Source of the DNA: ZC4RG29 sp035304385
GTDB lineage: Bacteria > Bacteroidota > Bacteroidia > Cytophagales > Cyclobacteriaceae
Reading direction: 5' to 3'
NCBI GenBank assembly: GCA_035304385.1
Contig: DATGQD010000040.1
Coordinates: 1-64,000, forward strand
DNA: 64,000 nucleotides
Positions within the stretch are counted from its first letter, which is position 1. Every line of letters starts with the position of its first letter. The notes under the pieces are model-generated. The model searched no databases, was not told where the DNA came from, and worked only from the letters and a program-made list of their open reading frames with translations. The position numbers and the translations under genes were made by a program. Shown here piece by piece: positions 18,630-27,211 of this stretch.

Positions 18630-21584
18630 TTAGTGAGACGTGAGCTCATGGTCTTCCACTGCGTCATAGAGTACCTGCTGTACTTCTGTTCTCGTGTTGA
18701 GACGGTATAGTCGGGTGTTGTCACGTGTAGGGTTGACCCGGTTAGACAGAAAGATGTACAGCAGCCCGTTCTCGGGATCCATCCAGGCGAACGTGCCCGT
18801 AAAGCCTGTATGACCAAAGCTTGCTGCGCTGGCATCGCGCGCTGTGTTGTGACTCGGCCCGGTGTATACCAGGTTGGGCTTGTCGAAACCCACCGCTCTC
18901 CGGTTATCGTTATCCGGGAACTGCGTACGTGTCCATTCTTTCAGGGTCTCTTCGTTTATATATCGTCTCCCACCGTATTCACCCATGTCCAGATACATCT
19001 GCATGAGTTTCGCCAGATCATTCGCATTGGCGAAAAGGCCCGCGTGCCCGGAGACGCCTCCCATCATAATCGCTCCTTCATCGTGTACGGTGCCGTGTAT
19101 CGGCTGATGCCGAAAGTAGTAGTCGTGTTCAGTTGGCACAATCGCGTCAATGGGATAATTCCGCAAGGGATTGTACATGACGGAAGTGGCGCCCAGCGGT
19201 TTATAAAAATTCCTGCGCAGATACGACTCAAAGTCTTCCTCGATCATGCTTTCGACAACCCGCGGTGCGAGGATGAAAAAGAAGTCTGAATAGACATATT
19301 TCTTTTCGTCCAGCAGAGGTGACTTCCGGATAATGTTCACAATGCGATCCGGATATTTACGATGGAGATACATTCCATCCCTGAGCCGGATCGGATATCG
19401 GTTTGACGAGTCCTTCTTGATCGTGTACCAGCGGTATTTTCCGTTTTCCTTGACGGTGTTCTTGTAAAAAGGGATCCAGGGTTGGAAACGTGCCTGATGG
19501 GTAAGAATGTCGTACATCGGAATATCCGACTTGTTTGAGCGCTTGAATTTCGGAAGGTAGTCGGCGAGTGTGGCATCAAGTCGGAACTTCCCGTCGTCAT
19601 ACAGTTTCATGAGCGCTGCAAGACTCGTCGAGATTTTCGTCACGGAGGCCAGGTCATACAGATCGCTGCGCTTTACCTTGATCGTGTCGGTGTAGTCCTG
19701 GTATCCATACGCTTTGTACATGACCACCTTGCGGTCTTTGGCGACAAACACCTGACACCCGGGAATCGCTCTTACGTCCATTGCCTGATTAACGATCGAG
19801 TCGATTCGCGGGTATAAGACACCTGAATTCATCCCCGCGTCTTCCGGTAGCGTGTACTTAAAGCGGATGCCGCCCTCAACGTCAAGGCCGTCGCCGTACG
19901 CGAACTTGCTGCCTATGCTAACGGGCAGACGCCCTGTTGCCCCGATGCCCCCGAAAATGAGCTGGGCAGCCAGGTCCTCGGCGTCCGTGTTATCCTGGTA
20001 CGTGACGATAAGGCCGTCCGCTTGTTCAATGCGCTCAAGCTTGTCGAGGACGTAAGGGTTCTTAAACACTGTCACTATTACGCCCGGACGCGAGGACAGT
20101 GAACGGATAAGTTCGGTAACGGGTGGTGTGTAGGTAATGCGGTTCAGAGGCCGTCCGGGTGCGTCGTGAATCCCAACGATTAACCGGTTGTAGTGTGTCA
20201 GTCGGCGGGACACCGAGTCGATCAATTCCGGCGCGGCATTGGCCGGTACAACGAAGTGATCCACTTGGGTGTAAAGTCCGAGTGTGTGTTGGAATGGTGT
20301 GATGTGATCGCTTCCGATGGAAACAGAAGCTATCCGCAACGTGTCAAGATCCCGAATGGGAAGTATGTCGCTATCGTTGTTCAATACTGTGATGGCGGCC
20401 TGAATGAGGTTACGGTTGAGCAGTTTTGCCTGGGGCGTGTTCAGATCTTGTATGATGTTGGCTACGTCGACAAGTCGTTCTTTGTGAAGCCCGGCCCAAT
20501 GCTTGATGGCGAGAATTTTGCGGCAGCGCGCATCGATCTCGCGCTGGGTGATAGCGCCGCGTGCAATTGCCTTTTTGATTTCTGCAATCGCGCGTGCGAC
20601 GTCTTCCGTGAATTCAAGCAGGTCGTTACCGGCCAGTATCGCGTCACGGTCTACAACGCCCGGGGGATTGCTTGCTGTAACGCCGCGCATGTTCATGGCA
20701 TCCGTTACGATTAAGCCCTCGAAGCCGAGCTCGTTACGAAGCAGGTCTGTGATGATGGGACGGGATAATGTGGAGGGCACGCCTGAAGGGTCGAGCGCTT
20801 CGACGTTAAGATGCGCCACCATAATACCGCCAATGCCTGCCTTGATCATTTCGCGGAAGGGATACAGTTCCAGTGAGTCGAGGCGCTGCCGCGAATGTTC
20901 AATTTGAGGCAGAGCATGGTGCGAATCGGTATCGGTATCGCCGTGACCCGGAAAGTGTTTCGCGGTGGCGAGGATGCCATTGTGTTGCAGTCCGCGCATA
21001 TAGGCGATCGACTTGCGTGTTACGTTGTGTTTGTCCTCACCGAAGGATCGGAAATTGATCACCGGATTGGCCGGGTTGTTATTGATGTCGGCAACGGGAG
21101 CAAAGTTGACATGCAAGCCCGCACGTTTCATTTGGCGGGCAATTTCAGCGCCCATTTTTTGGATCAGGTTATCGTCGGCGATGGCGCCGAGTGTCATTTG
21201 ATAGGGATAGCTGATGGTACTGTCGAGCCGCATGCCCAATCCCCATTCAGCGTCCATCGCCATAAGAAGCGGTACTTTAGACGCAGCCTGATATCGGTTT
21301 ATCTGGCGCGCTTGTCGTACCGGACCACCCTGGAAGAAGATCAGTCCGCCCACCTTGTGGTCACGAATAATTTTCAGCAGTTCCTGCTCATGGTCTTCGC
21401 CCCGGTTCGACCAGGCGGCGACCATGATCAGTTGCGCGATCTTTTCGTCCGGCGATAGGGTGGCAAACACTGAATCCACCCACGCGTCGTTTTCATGTCC
21501 GGCGAATGGGGGTTTTAAGGTCTGAGCCGACAGCAGTGAAGATGAAAGGAATAAGAATATCGTTAGCGGCAATATGTTCTTCAT
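18630..21584 (-). CDS. NagZ-type GH3 beta-N-acetylglucosaminidase fused to serine beta-lactamase domain
   Basis: The protein has 984 residues from the ATG at 21584 (signal peptide MKNILPLTIFLFLSSSLLSAQ, so exported). Residues about 30-370 form a GH3 domain with the NagZ signature K209-HFPGHGDTDTDSH222, whose loop histidine is the acid/base in NagZ, and nucleophile D295 in IVTDAMNM. A middle GH3 C-terminal-like domain follows (about 370-590). The C-terminal 390 residues are a class C beta-lactamase/esterase-type serine hydrolase with S647-V-T-K650, YSD in place of YxN, and a late HTG in place of KTG. NagZ enzymes remove GlcNAc from muropeptides, and such fusions are known in Bacteroidota. The pairing suggests one protein trims both sugar and D-amino acid/ester parts of wall fragments. 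It is upstream of, and nearly contiguous with, the sensor kinase. Confidence 0.9.
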   Translation of the reverse strand: MKNILPLTIFLFLSSSLLSAQTLKPPFAGHENDAWVDSVFATLSPDEKIAQLIMVAAWSNRGEDHEQELLKIIRDHKVGGLIFFQGGPVRQARQINRYQAASKVPLLMAMDAEWGLGMRLDSTISYPYQMTLGAIADDNLIQKMGAEIARQMKRAGLHVNFAPVADINNNPANPVINFRSFGEDKHNVTRKSIAYMRGLQHNGILATAKHFPGHGDTDTDSHHALPQIEHSRQRLDSLELYPFREMIKAGIGGIMVAHLNVEALDPSGVPSTLSRPIITDLLRNELGFEGLIVTDAMNMRGVTASNPPGVVDRDAILAGNDLLEFTEDVARAIAEIKKAIARGAITQREIDARCRKILAIKHWAGLHKERLVDVANIIQDLNTPQAKLLNRNLIQAAITVLNNDSDILPIRDLDTLRIASVSIGSDHITPFQHTLGLYTQVDHFVVPANAAPELIDSVSRRLTHYNRLIVGIHDAPGRPLNRITYTPPVTELIRSLSSRPGVIVTVFKNPYVLDKLERIEQADGLIVTYQDNTDAEDLAAQLIFGGIGATGRLPVSIGSKFAYGDGLDVEGGIRFKYTLPEDAGMNSGVLYPRIDSIVNQAMDVRAIPGCQVFVAKDRKVVMYKAYGYQDYTDTIKVKRSDLYDLASVTKISTSLAALMKLYDDGKFRLDATLADYLPKFKRSNKSDIPMYDILTHQARFQPWIPFYKNTVKENGKYRWYTIKKDSSNRYPIRLRDGMYLHRKYPDRIVNIIRKSPLLDEKKYVYSDFFFILAPRVVESMIEEDFESYLRRNFYKPLGATSVMYNPLRNYPIDAIVPTEHDYYFRHQPIHGTVHDEGAIMMGGVSGHAGLFANANDLAKLMQMYLDMGEYGGRRYINEETLKEWTRTQFPDNDNRRAVGFDKPNLVYTGPSHNTARDASAASFGHTGFTGTFAWMDPENGLLYIFLSNRVNPTRDNTRLYRLNTRTEVQQVLYDAVEDHELTSH

Positions 21585-21634
21585 AAGTGCAATAATTCCG
21601 GGAGGGGATCTCAAGGTATAAATAAAGGTACGAA

Positions 21635-21669
21635 AAAGCCCCTCGCCATGAGTTCATGGGAGGGGCTTT
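21635..21669 (-). terminator. Rho-independent terminator after susD
   Basis: A near-perfect hairpin: AAAGCCCCTC (21635-21644) pairs with GAGGGGCTTT (21660-21669) and the inner CCATGA/TCATGG arms pair too, with one unpaired base and a two-base loop. On the minus strand it is followed by a T-run. It separates the SusC/SusD pair from the GH3-beta-lactamase gene, so the latter either has its own promoter in the 50 bases left or depends on read-through. Confidence 0.8.
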
Positions 21670-21711
21670 ACTTCAACTAACCCGCATCACGTCAAGGCAT
21701 TCTTTGCGGCA

Positions 21712-23538
21712 TTACCAACCGGGCGTTTGGCTGAGCGTAAAGCCCTTTTCCAGGTATTGGCTGATTTGGTTGTTGCCCACCGGAGCCAGGTACACACGTT
21801 CCGTGAAAGCGTCCCTGTTCGAGACGTTTTCGGGAATATAGAATCCGACCATGTCTGCATCGTTGGACCCATTGTACGTGACCACGGTGCCGTCGCCTTT
21901 GTCGACTTTTAACTTGTCGATCTTCGCTTCGTCGAGCCACTCGGGGAATTCGTTGGGAAAATCCACCCACGGCCCCAGGAGCAGATCTTCGTTCACGCTA
22001 CCGTCCATGTACTCGATTTTTTTCCAACGCTTGATGTCCATAAGGCGGGTGTGTTCATATACAAACTCCATCCTGCGTTCGCGTCTGATTTCCCATAATA
22101 GCGGTGCAATGTCGCCATCGCGTTCCGGATCATCCGGAATGGCGCCAATCAGCAGCGGTGCGGTTTTTTGTACACCTTTATCTTCGGCGACAGCATCGAG
22201 CGGACGATCCCGGATGGCGTTGATGGAGGCGTCGAGGTCTGCTTGAGTCACCTCAGGCCCACCGAGTGTGGCAAGTTCAGCTTTTGCCTCGATCCAGTTC
22301 AGTGCCACTTCCGCGAGCCGCATCACCGGCGCGTCGTTGGTGTTCGTATTGGAACCGTACCGCGGAGGATAGGTTCCGCCTGCATAGGTCGGCCCTTCAC
22401 GGTCGATGAATTTGTCGGCATAAAGAAGTGTAGCCGACTGTGCCCTGGGAACATCCCAGAAGGTGGCTTCGAAACGTGGGTCGCGCGTCAGGATGAGGCT
22501 TCCAATGTCAAATTTGTCGGCATCCGCTACGGAAGAGAGTTGATAAGGCTGTCCGTCGACGGCAATGAATGACCTGACAAGGTCGAGGTTCGCAGCCGGA
22601 CTCTGGCTTTCCGTAATGTTGGAATAAGAGGCAACGTGGTGGGTAACCCCGAGCGCGGCATCGTACTTCCGGTACATCAGGACCTCCTTATTGGTAGAAA
22701 GATCTTCTGATCCGAACAGCGAGCGGAAGTCGCTCGTGAATGTCCATAATCCCGACTCAAGGACAAGATCGCCCGCGTCGACAGCGAGTTGGAGATATTG
22801 TTCTGCCTTTTCGTTATTGTTCAGGTGATACTTTTGCCAGGTACCTTCAAAGAGCATGAAGCGCGATATAAAGCCGGCGGCGATGTAGCGGTTCAGGCTC
22901 TGCGGGTCGCCGTCAGACAGCCGCATGTTTTCCAGCACATACTGAAAGTCTTCGTACACCTTGTCCATTACAAGCGTCCTCGAGTCGCGGTCTTTATACA
23001 GCAGTTCGAATTCGACATCGCTCAGCACATGATCATAGTAGGGAACGTCGCCGAAAACGCTGACAAGCCTGCTGTACTCATATCCTCTGAAGAACCGGGC
23101 AACGGCGCTCCAGTGGTTATACGCTTCGTCATCCAGGATCTCGTCCTTCATACCATCAATGCGTTCGAGGAGGAGATTGGCCTTTCGTATCCACGAGAAA
23201 TTCCATGTGGGGCCGGCATACGTTGTGAGCCATGCCGCCGTTTCAGCGAGTGACGCTCTTGAATCCGGAGCTTGCGGTTCAAAATTGATTTGCTTACCCG
23301 TGGTGGTAAAATCATCCGAAAAATAATAGCCGCGCAAGGGCGCATAGTCGACACCCCATGTGTCGTTGTACCCCACAAAGTATTGGGCATAAAATCCGTT
23401 GGCGAACAACCGGAGATTGTTTTCACTGGTCCAGTAATTATCGTCGTTCATCTCGGTGAGAGGCGGCCGGTCCAGGAAGTCTTCACACCCGGAGACAATG
23501 GTGGCCGCGATCGCTAGTATGATGAAATATTTTTTCAT
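21712..23538 (-). CDS. SusD/RagB-family nutrient-binding outer-membrane lipoprotein
   Basis: The 608-residue protein is the surface glycan-binding lid of a SusCD uptake complex. It starts MKKYFIILAIAATIVSGCEDFLDRPPLTE. The lipobox Cys 18 and the following CEDFLD motif are diagnostic of SusD. The SusD-like N-terminal TPR region (about 60-250) and RagB C-terminal region (IRDRPLDAV, LLWEIRRERRMEFVYEHTRLMDIKRWKK) are present. It follows SusC by 11 bases, the usual order. Its neighbours (NagZ-type GH3, GHL10, amino-sugar kinase) point to an amino-sugar or peptidoglycan-derived ligand, but binding residues do not allow a firm call. Confidence 0.95.
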   Translation of the reverse strand: MKKYFIILAIAATIVSGCEDFLDRPPLTEMNDDNYWTSENNLRLFANGFYAQYFVGYNDTWGVDYAPLRGYYFSDDFTTTGKQINFEPQAPDSRASLAETAAWLTTYAGPTWNFSWIRKANLLLERIDGMKDEILDDEAYNHWSAVARFFRGYEYSRLVSVFGDVPYYDHVLSDVEFELLYKDRDSRTLVMDKVYEDFQYVLENMRLSDGDPQSLNRYIAAGFISRFMLFEGTWQKYHLNNNEKAEQYLQLAVDAGDLVLESGLWTFTSDFRSLFGSEDLSTNKEVLMYRKYDAALGVTHHVASYSNITESQSPAANLDLVRSFIAVDGQPYQLSSVADADKFDIGSLILTRDPRFEATFWDVPRAQSATLLYADKFIDREGPTYAGGTYPPRYGSNTNTNDAPVMRLAEVALNWIEAKAELATLGGPEVTQADLDASINAIRDRPLDAVAEDKGVQKTAPLLIGAIPDDPERDGDIAPLLWEIRRERRMEFVYEHTRLMDIKRWKKIEYMDGSVNEDLLLGPWVDFPNEFPEWLDEAKIDKLKVDKGDGTVVTYNGSNDADMVGFYIPENVSNRDAFTERVYLAPVGNNQISQYLEKGFTLSQTPGW

Positions 23539-23549
23539 GGTTCTGAATT

Positions 23550-26500
23550 TTAGAAACTAAGTTCAAGTCCGAGGGAAACACTTTTGAAGGTCGGCACCCC
23601 GACACCCGTACGCCCCAGGTTGTAGTTGGCGTCGTCGCGCCACATCGAGATACCTGATATCACTTCGGGGTCTATGGGCAGATCGCCCAGGTTGTCGAAA
23701 GTGAAGAAGTTCTCCAGCGATGCGTATATCCGCGCCTTGTTCAGGTGGACGCGTTGCGACAATGCCATCGGCAGTGTGTAGCCCAGGGTGATGTTCTTGA
23801 TCCGCAGATAAGACATGTCGAGCAGGTAGCGTGTTTGGATCTGCATGTTTCCACCCGTATTTGCGCCCGCGAGATTATACGGTCTGGGGTAGAACGCATT
23901 GGGACGATCTTCTTTCCAGAAATTTCCGGCGATGGCCTGCGGCATTGCGCCGTCGGCGGAATTGAACCCAGGGATGGCCAGGAACCCGGCTCCCCATATT
24001 TCACGTTTACCGATACCCTGGAAGAAGACGCCCAGATCGAATCCGCGGAAGCCGGCGTTAACCCGGAAGCTGTACTCATAACGCGGTGTGGAATTACCGA
24101 TCACTTTGAGATCGCCGTGATCGTCTATAGCCCTGTTGCCATCGTTGATGACGCCGTCGTTGTTAAGGTCCCTGAATTTCACGTCGCCGGGGCCGAATAC
24201 GAAGTTACCCGACTGAAGCTCACCCTGAGTTGGCGCCGTCTCATCGGCGAGTTGATTGATGGTGGATCCCCCTTCAGTGACGACCGGTACAAGATCGCCG
24301 TTATTATCATATACAAAGTCATCAACCTGGTACAAGCGATCGGTTTCATAACCCCAGATCTCGCCGTAAGTTTTTCCTACATACCATGAGTCGATACTCT
24401 TCGTGTCGCCATACTTGGTAATCCTGGTGACGGCATCGGAGAAGCTTGCAATAAAATTCAGTTGAAGTCCGTTGCCGAACTGCTTGGTGTAGTCGAGCAT
24501 GAGTTCGACGCCCTTTGTCCTGAGTGATCCGAAGTTGCTCTTCGGCGCTTCGGTGCCGAAGGTGGCGGGGATGCCCTCCTGTGGTACGATCATGCGCTCG
24601 GTATCGCGCTGGAACCAATCGAATGTGATCCCCACCGCGCCGTTGAGTATACGTGCGTCAAAGCCCACGTCGAGCGTAGTGATGTCCTGCCAGGTGATCG
24701 ACTGTGATACGGCTGTCGGTGTACCGAACTCATACATCTTGGCCGTTCCAAAAACCCAGTCGTTGTATGCTCCCTTCATAGTCGGGATGTAAAGATTGTT
24801 GGGTACAGACTGGTCACCGATGGAACCCCACGATGCGCGGACTTTCAACTCATCGAGAAAGGCGCTTGACCAATCCATCCAGGATTCTTCGTTGATCCGC
24901 CAGCCTACCGAAAAGGAAGGGAACCATCGCCATTGCAAATCGCTCGGGAATTTCGAGGTGCCGTCGTAGCGAAGATTAGCTTCAAAGAGATACTTCTCGT
25001 TGAAATTGTAATTCACCCTGCCGAAGAACCCGAGCTGGGAATCCCAGTACTCGCCTCCGCTTGCGGTTTGGGTTCCGGTAGCCAGGTCAAACTGGGGGTT
25101 TTCATAGTCGATGAGCTGGGTGATCTGTGACCAGTTGTATGCGTTGGCATAGGCGACGCGGTTCATACCCAACATGAATGTAAAATTCTGTCCTCCGTTC
25201 AGGTTCAGATCGTACGTTGAATACAGGTTGATGGTGTTCCACTGATCGTTTTTGACGTAACGATATACGTGGTCGGGATTGGCGCCCGGCGCAGTATACG
25301 TTGTCATATCCAACTCGAATGCAGGCATCGCGTCGGGGTCGGTCGAGGGTACTTCCTGACCGGCGTCGTTCACGTAGATGCGTTCTCCGCTTTCGTCGAG
25401 CTTGGGAATGGCCGCGGCCCATGAATTCCTCGCGGTAAAGCGTGTACCTGGCCGTTTCGTAACATACTCCTGGTTAGCATGTGTGAAATCAAATTTGATG
25501 CTCCAGTTTTTCACCGGTGTGATGGTCACGCCGCCATTGAGGCTGGTGTAGTTCGTTTCCTGGAAGGCTGTGTTGGCTGCCTGCATTTCGTAGTAAGGGC
25601 TCCGGATAGGGTCACCGTCCTCAGTTGTCATCGGATACGTCGCAGCCCATCGATACAGGTAAAGCCAGGGGTCGGCGGTGGTAGAGTTCGTTGCATACGG
25701 ATAGTGTTTGAGGCGTTTCGAATACAGCGCGCCTACGTTGAAAGCAAGCCAGTCGTTCACCTGGGTGCCGACCTGCAGGGAGCCATTGTATCGCTGAAAG
25801 TCGTCACGCTTTGCCGGCTTCGTCATCCCACTTTGGTCGAGATATCCGAAGCTGAGATTGTACGTGGTCTTCCCCGTCATGCCGCTGGCCGAGACGTTGT
25901 GAAGTTGCGTTGGTGTCCATTCACGGATCATATATTCGTACGGGTCGTACATGCGCAGACCGATCTTATAATTGTTAACGTCTACATACCAGTCGCGTCC
26001 GTACAGCATGGGATCGTGTGGTTTAACCACGTTGGCCCATCGTGTGTGCCATTCCAGCGCGCGATCGTAACCTTCGCGTGTTACAATCCAGAAGGCTCCT
26101 GCCCGCGTAGCACCGACACGCTCAAATGCATGCAGTGTGTATTCCATCGCGTCGATGCCGCCCATGTTGATGTCTTTGGAAATGTTCTGGAAAGAGAGGT
26201 TTCCGGAATAGGTTACATTCACGCCCTCTGTCGCAGCGCCCTTCTTCGTGGTGATCAGTATTACGCCGAATGCAGCCTTTGCACCGTATATAGAAGCGGA
26301 TGCCGCGTCCTTCAGTACGGATATAGACTCGATGTCGTTGGGGTTTACTAGTTGGATTGAAGGGATTTCCACGTTATCGAGTAAGATCAGCGGAGCAGAG
26401 CCTCCTTCGAGAGAGGCGAACTGCCCGCGGATCCGCATGAGAGGGTCGGAGCCAACTTCACCACTGGGTATGACGATGTTCAACCCCGGAGTAGTTCCCT

Positions 26501-26933
26501 GTAGACCTCTTCCCGCGTCTGCTATCGGGCGCGATTCAAGCACCCTTGTGTCGACCGATGAAACAGCACCGGTAAGATTCGTTTTCTTCTGCGTGCCATA
26601 CCCTACAACCACGATCTCCTGCAGGCTTCCTATGCTCTCCTCTAGCGACACCGTGATCTCGCGAGATGTGCCCACCTGCACTTCCCGTGTCTCCATCCCG
26701 ACGAAGCTGAATATCAGCACATCGGAAGGGTCGGCTATGATGGTGAATTTACCGTCGCTATCGGTGACGGTCCCTTGTGCTTTTCCTTTCACTGCCACGG
26801 TAACACCAGGCAGCGGTAACTGATCTGATGCGTTCAGCACGGTGCCGGTGACCGTGCTGCCTTGTGCAGCGACATGACTGTGGGCGAGGAATATCGCCAG
26901 TACCCACAGGCAGCATTGTAAAATTTTCTTCAT
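23550..26933 (-). CDS. SusC/RagA-family TonB-dependent outer-membrane transporter
   Basis: The 1127-residue beta-barrel importer has a signal peptide ending HVAAQ, an N-terminal carboxypeptidase-regulatory-like domain (GTVLNASDQLPLPGVTVAVKG..., residues about 28-110), and a TonB box/SusC signature (LQEIVVVGYGTQKK, about 118-131). The plug domain carries the typical PLILLDNVEIPS and DIESISVLKDAASASIYGAKAAFGVILITTKKG motifs. A 22-strand barrel ends in an aromatic residue (SLGLELSF), as needed for outer-membrane assembly. It imports oligosaccharides or glycopeptides with SusD, powered by TonB-ExbBD. A 37-bp half-site array (27012-27048) lies 79 bases upstream of the ATG and is shared with the amino-sugar kinase gene, so both may be controlled together. 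Confidence 0.96.
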   Translation of the reverse strand: MKKILQCCLWVLAIFLAHSHVAAQGSTVTGTVLNASDQLPLPGVTVAVKGKAQGTVTDSDGKFTIIADPSDVLIFSFVGMETREVQVGTSREITVSLEESIGSLQEIVVVGYGTQKKTNLTGAVSSVDTRVLESRPIADAGRGLQGTTPGLNIVIPSGEVGSDPLMRIRGQFASLEGGSAPLILLDNVEIPSIQLVNPNDIESISVLKDAASASIYGAKAAFGVILITTKKGAATEGVNVTYSGNLSFQNISKDINMGGIDAMEYTLHAFERVGATRAGAFWIVTREGYDRALEWHTRWANVVKPHDPMLYGRDWYVDVNNYKIGLRMYDPYEYMIREWTPTQLHNVSASGMTGKTTYNLSFGYLDQSGMTKPAKRDDFQRYNGSLQVGTQVNDWLAFNVGALYSKRLKHYPYATNSTTADPWLYLYRWAATYPMTTEDGDPIRSPYYEMQAANTAFQETNYTSLNGGVTITPVKNWSIKFDFTHANQEYVTKRPGTRFTARNSWAAAIPKLDESGERIYVNDAGQEVPSTDPDAMPAFELDMTTYTAPGANPDHVYRYVKNDQWNTINLYSTYDLNLNGGQNFTFMLGMNRVAYANAYNWSQITQLIDYENPQFDLATGTQTASGGEYWDSQLGFFGRVNYNFNEKYLFEANLRYDGTSKFPSDLQWRWFPSFSVGWRINEESWMDWSSAFLDELKVRASWGSIGDQSVPNNLYIPTMKGAYNDWVFGTAKMYEFGTPTAVSQSITWQDITTLDVGFDARILNGAVGITFDWFQRDTERMIVPQEGIPATFGTEAPKSNFGSLRTKGVELMLDYTKQFGNGLQLNFIASFSDAVTRITKYGDTKSIDSWYVGKTYGEIWGYETDRLYQVDDFVYDNNGDLVPVVTEGGSTINQLADETAPTQGELQSGNFVFGPGDVKFRDLNNDGVINDGNRAIDDHGDLKVIGNSTPRYEYSFRVNAGFRGFDLGVFFQGIGKREIWGAGFLAIPGFNSADGAMPQAIAGNFWKEDRPNAFYPRPYNLAGANTGGNMQIQTRYLLDMSYLRIKNITLGYTLPMALSQRVHLNKARIYASLENFFTFDNLGDLPIDPEVISGISMWRDDANYNLGRTGVGVPTFKSVSLGLELSF

Positions 26934-27011
26934 GGTTGTTTTTGGTTTGTTCAGAGGCGGGGGAACTACAGAGGCCCCTTATCAAATGTTCCCAAAAGAC
27001 CACGCAGAAAC

Positions 27012-27048
27012 ATCACTGAAAACGGTGATTTGGGAATATCACTGATAT
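27012..27048 (-). promoter_or_regulatory. Half-site array ATCAC-N8-GTGAT-N8-ATCAC upstream of susC (element A)
   Basis: Three alternating half-sites lie at 27012-27016, 27025-27029 and 27038-27042, each 8 bases apart, followed by TGATAT. The array is 79 bases upstream of the SusC start. Element B (29722-29758) has the same geometry and matches at most of the 37 positions. This is a candidate binding site for the local NarL-type response regulator; the binding is inferred. Confidence 0.6.
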
Positions 27049-27083
27049 CAGGAGCAAGGTTGAAGGTGGAAGAATTGAAGGAC

Positions 27084-27200
27084 CAGCCTGCCCGACCAAC
27101 GTTGACCAGGTATTGACACGCCGTTGGGCAGTCTGGCAGGCCTGCCAGCCGACTAGCGTCGATGAGGTGTTGACACCTGTGGAGTCCCGGAGCTTGTCGA
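27084..27200. repeat. REP-like repeat pair with GGTGTTGACACC palindrome
   Basis: Two imperfect ~38-base units lie in the same orientation in the 280-base gap between the GHL10 hydrolase and SusC. Both contain (on the minus strand) GTGTCAAYACCT, then RTCRACGYTRGTCGG and GCAGGC. One copy has the perfect 12-bp palindrome GGTGTTGACACC (27168-27179). They are followed by a TTCGACAAGCTC-type sequence at about 27190. The pattern resembles dispersed intergenic repeats of Bacteroidota genomes. The short reading frame crossing it (27013-27228, minus) is not a gene. Confidence 0.55.
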
Positions 27201-27211
27201 AGGGGGCCCGA

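Noticed and set aside
25479..26351. 290-residue plus-strand frame inside susC
   Set aside because: Antisense shadow; the SusC protein on the other strand is unambiguous.
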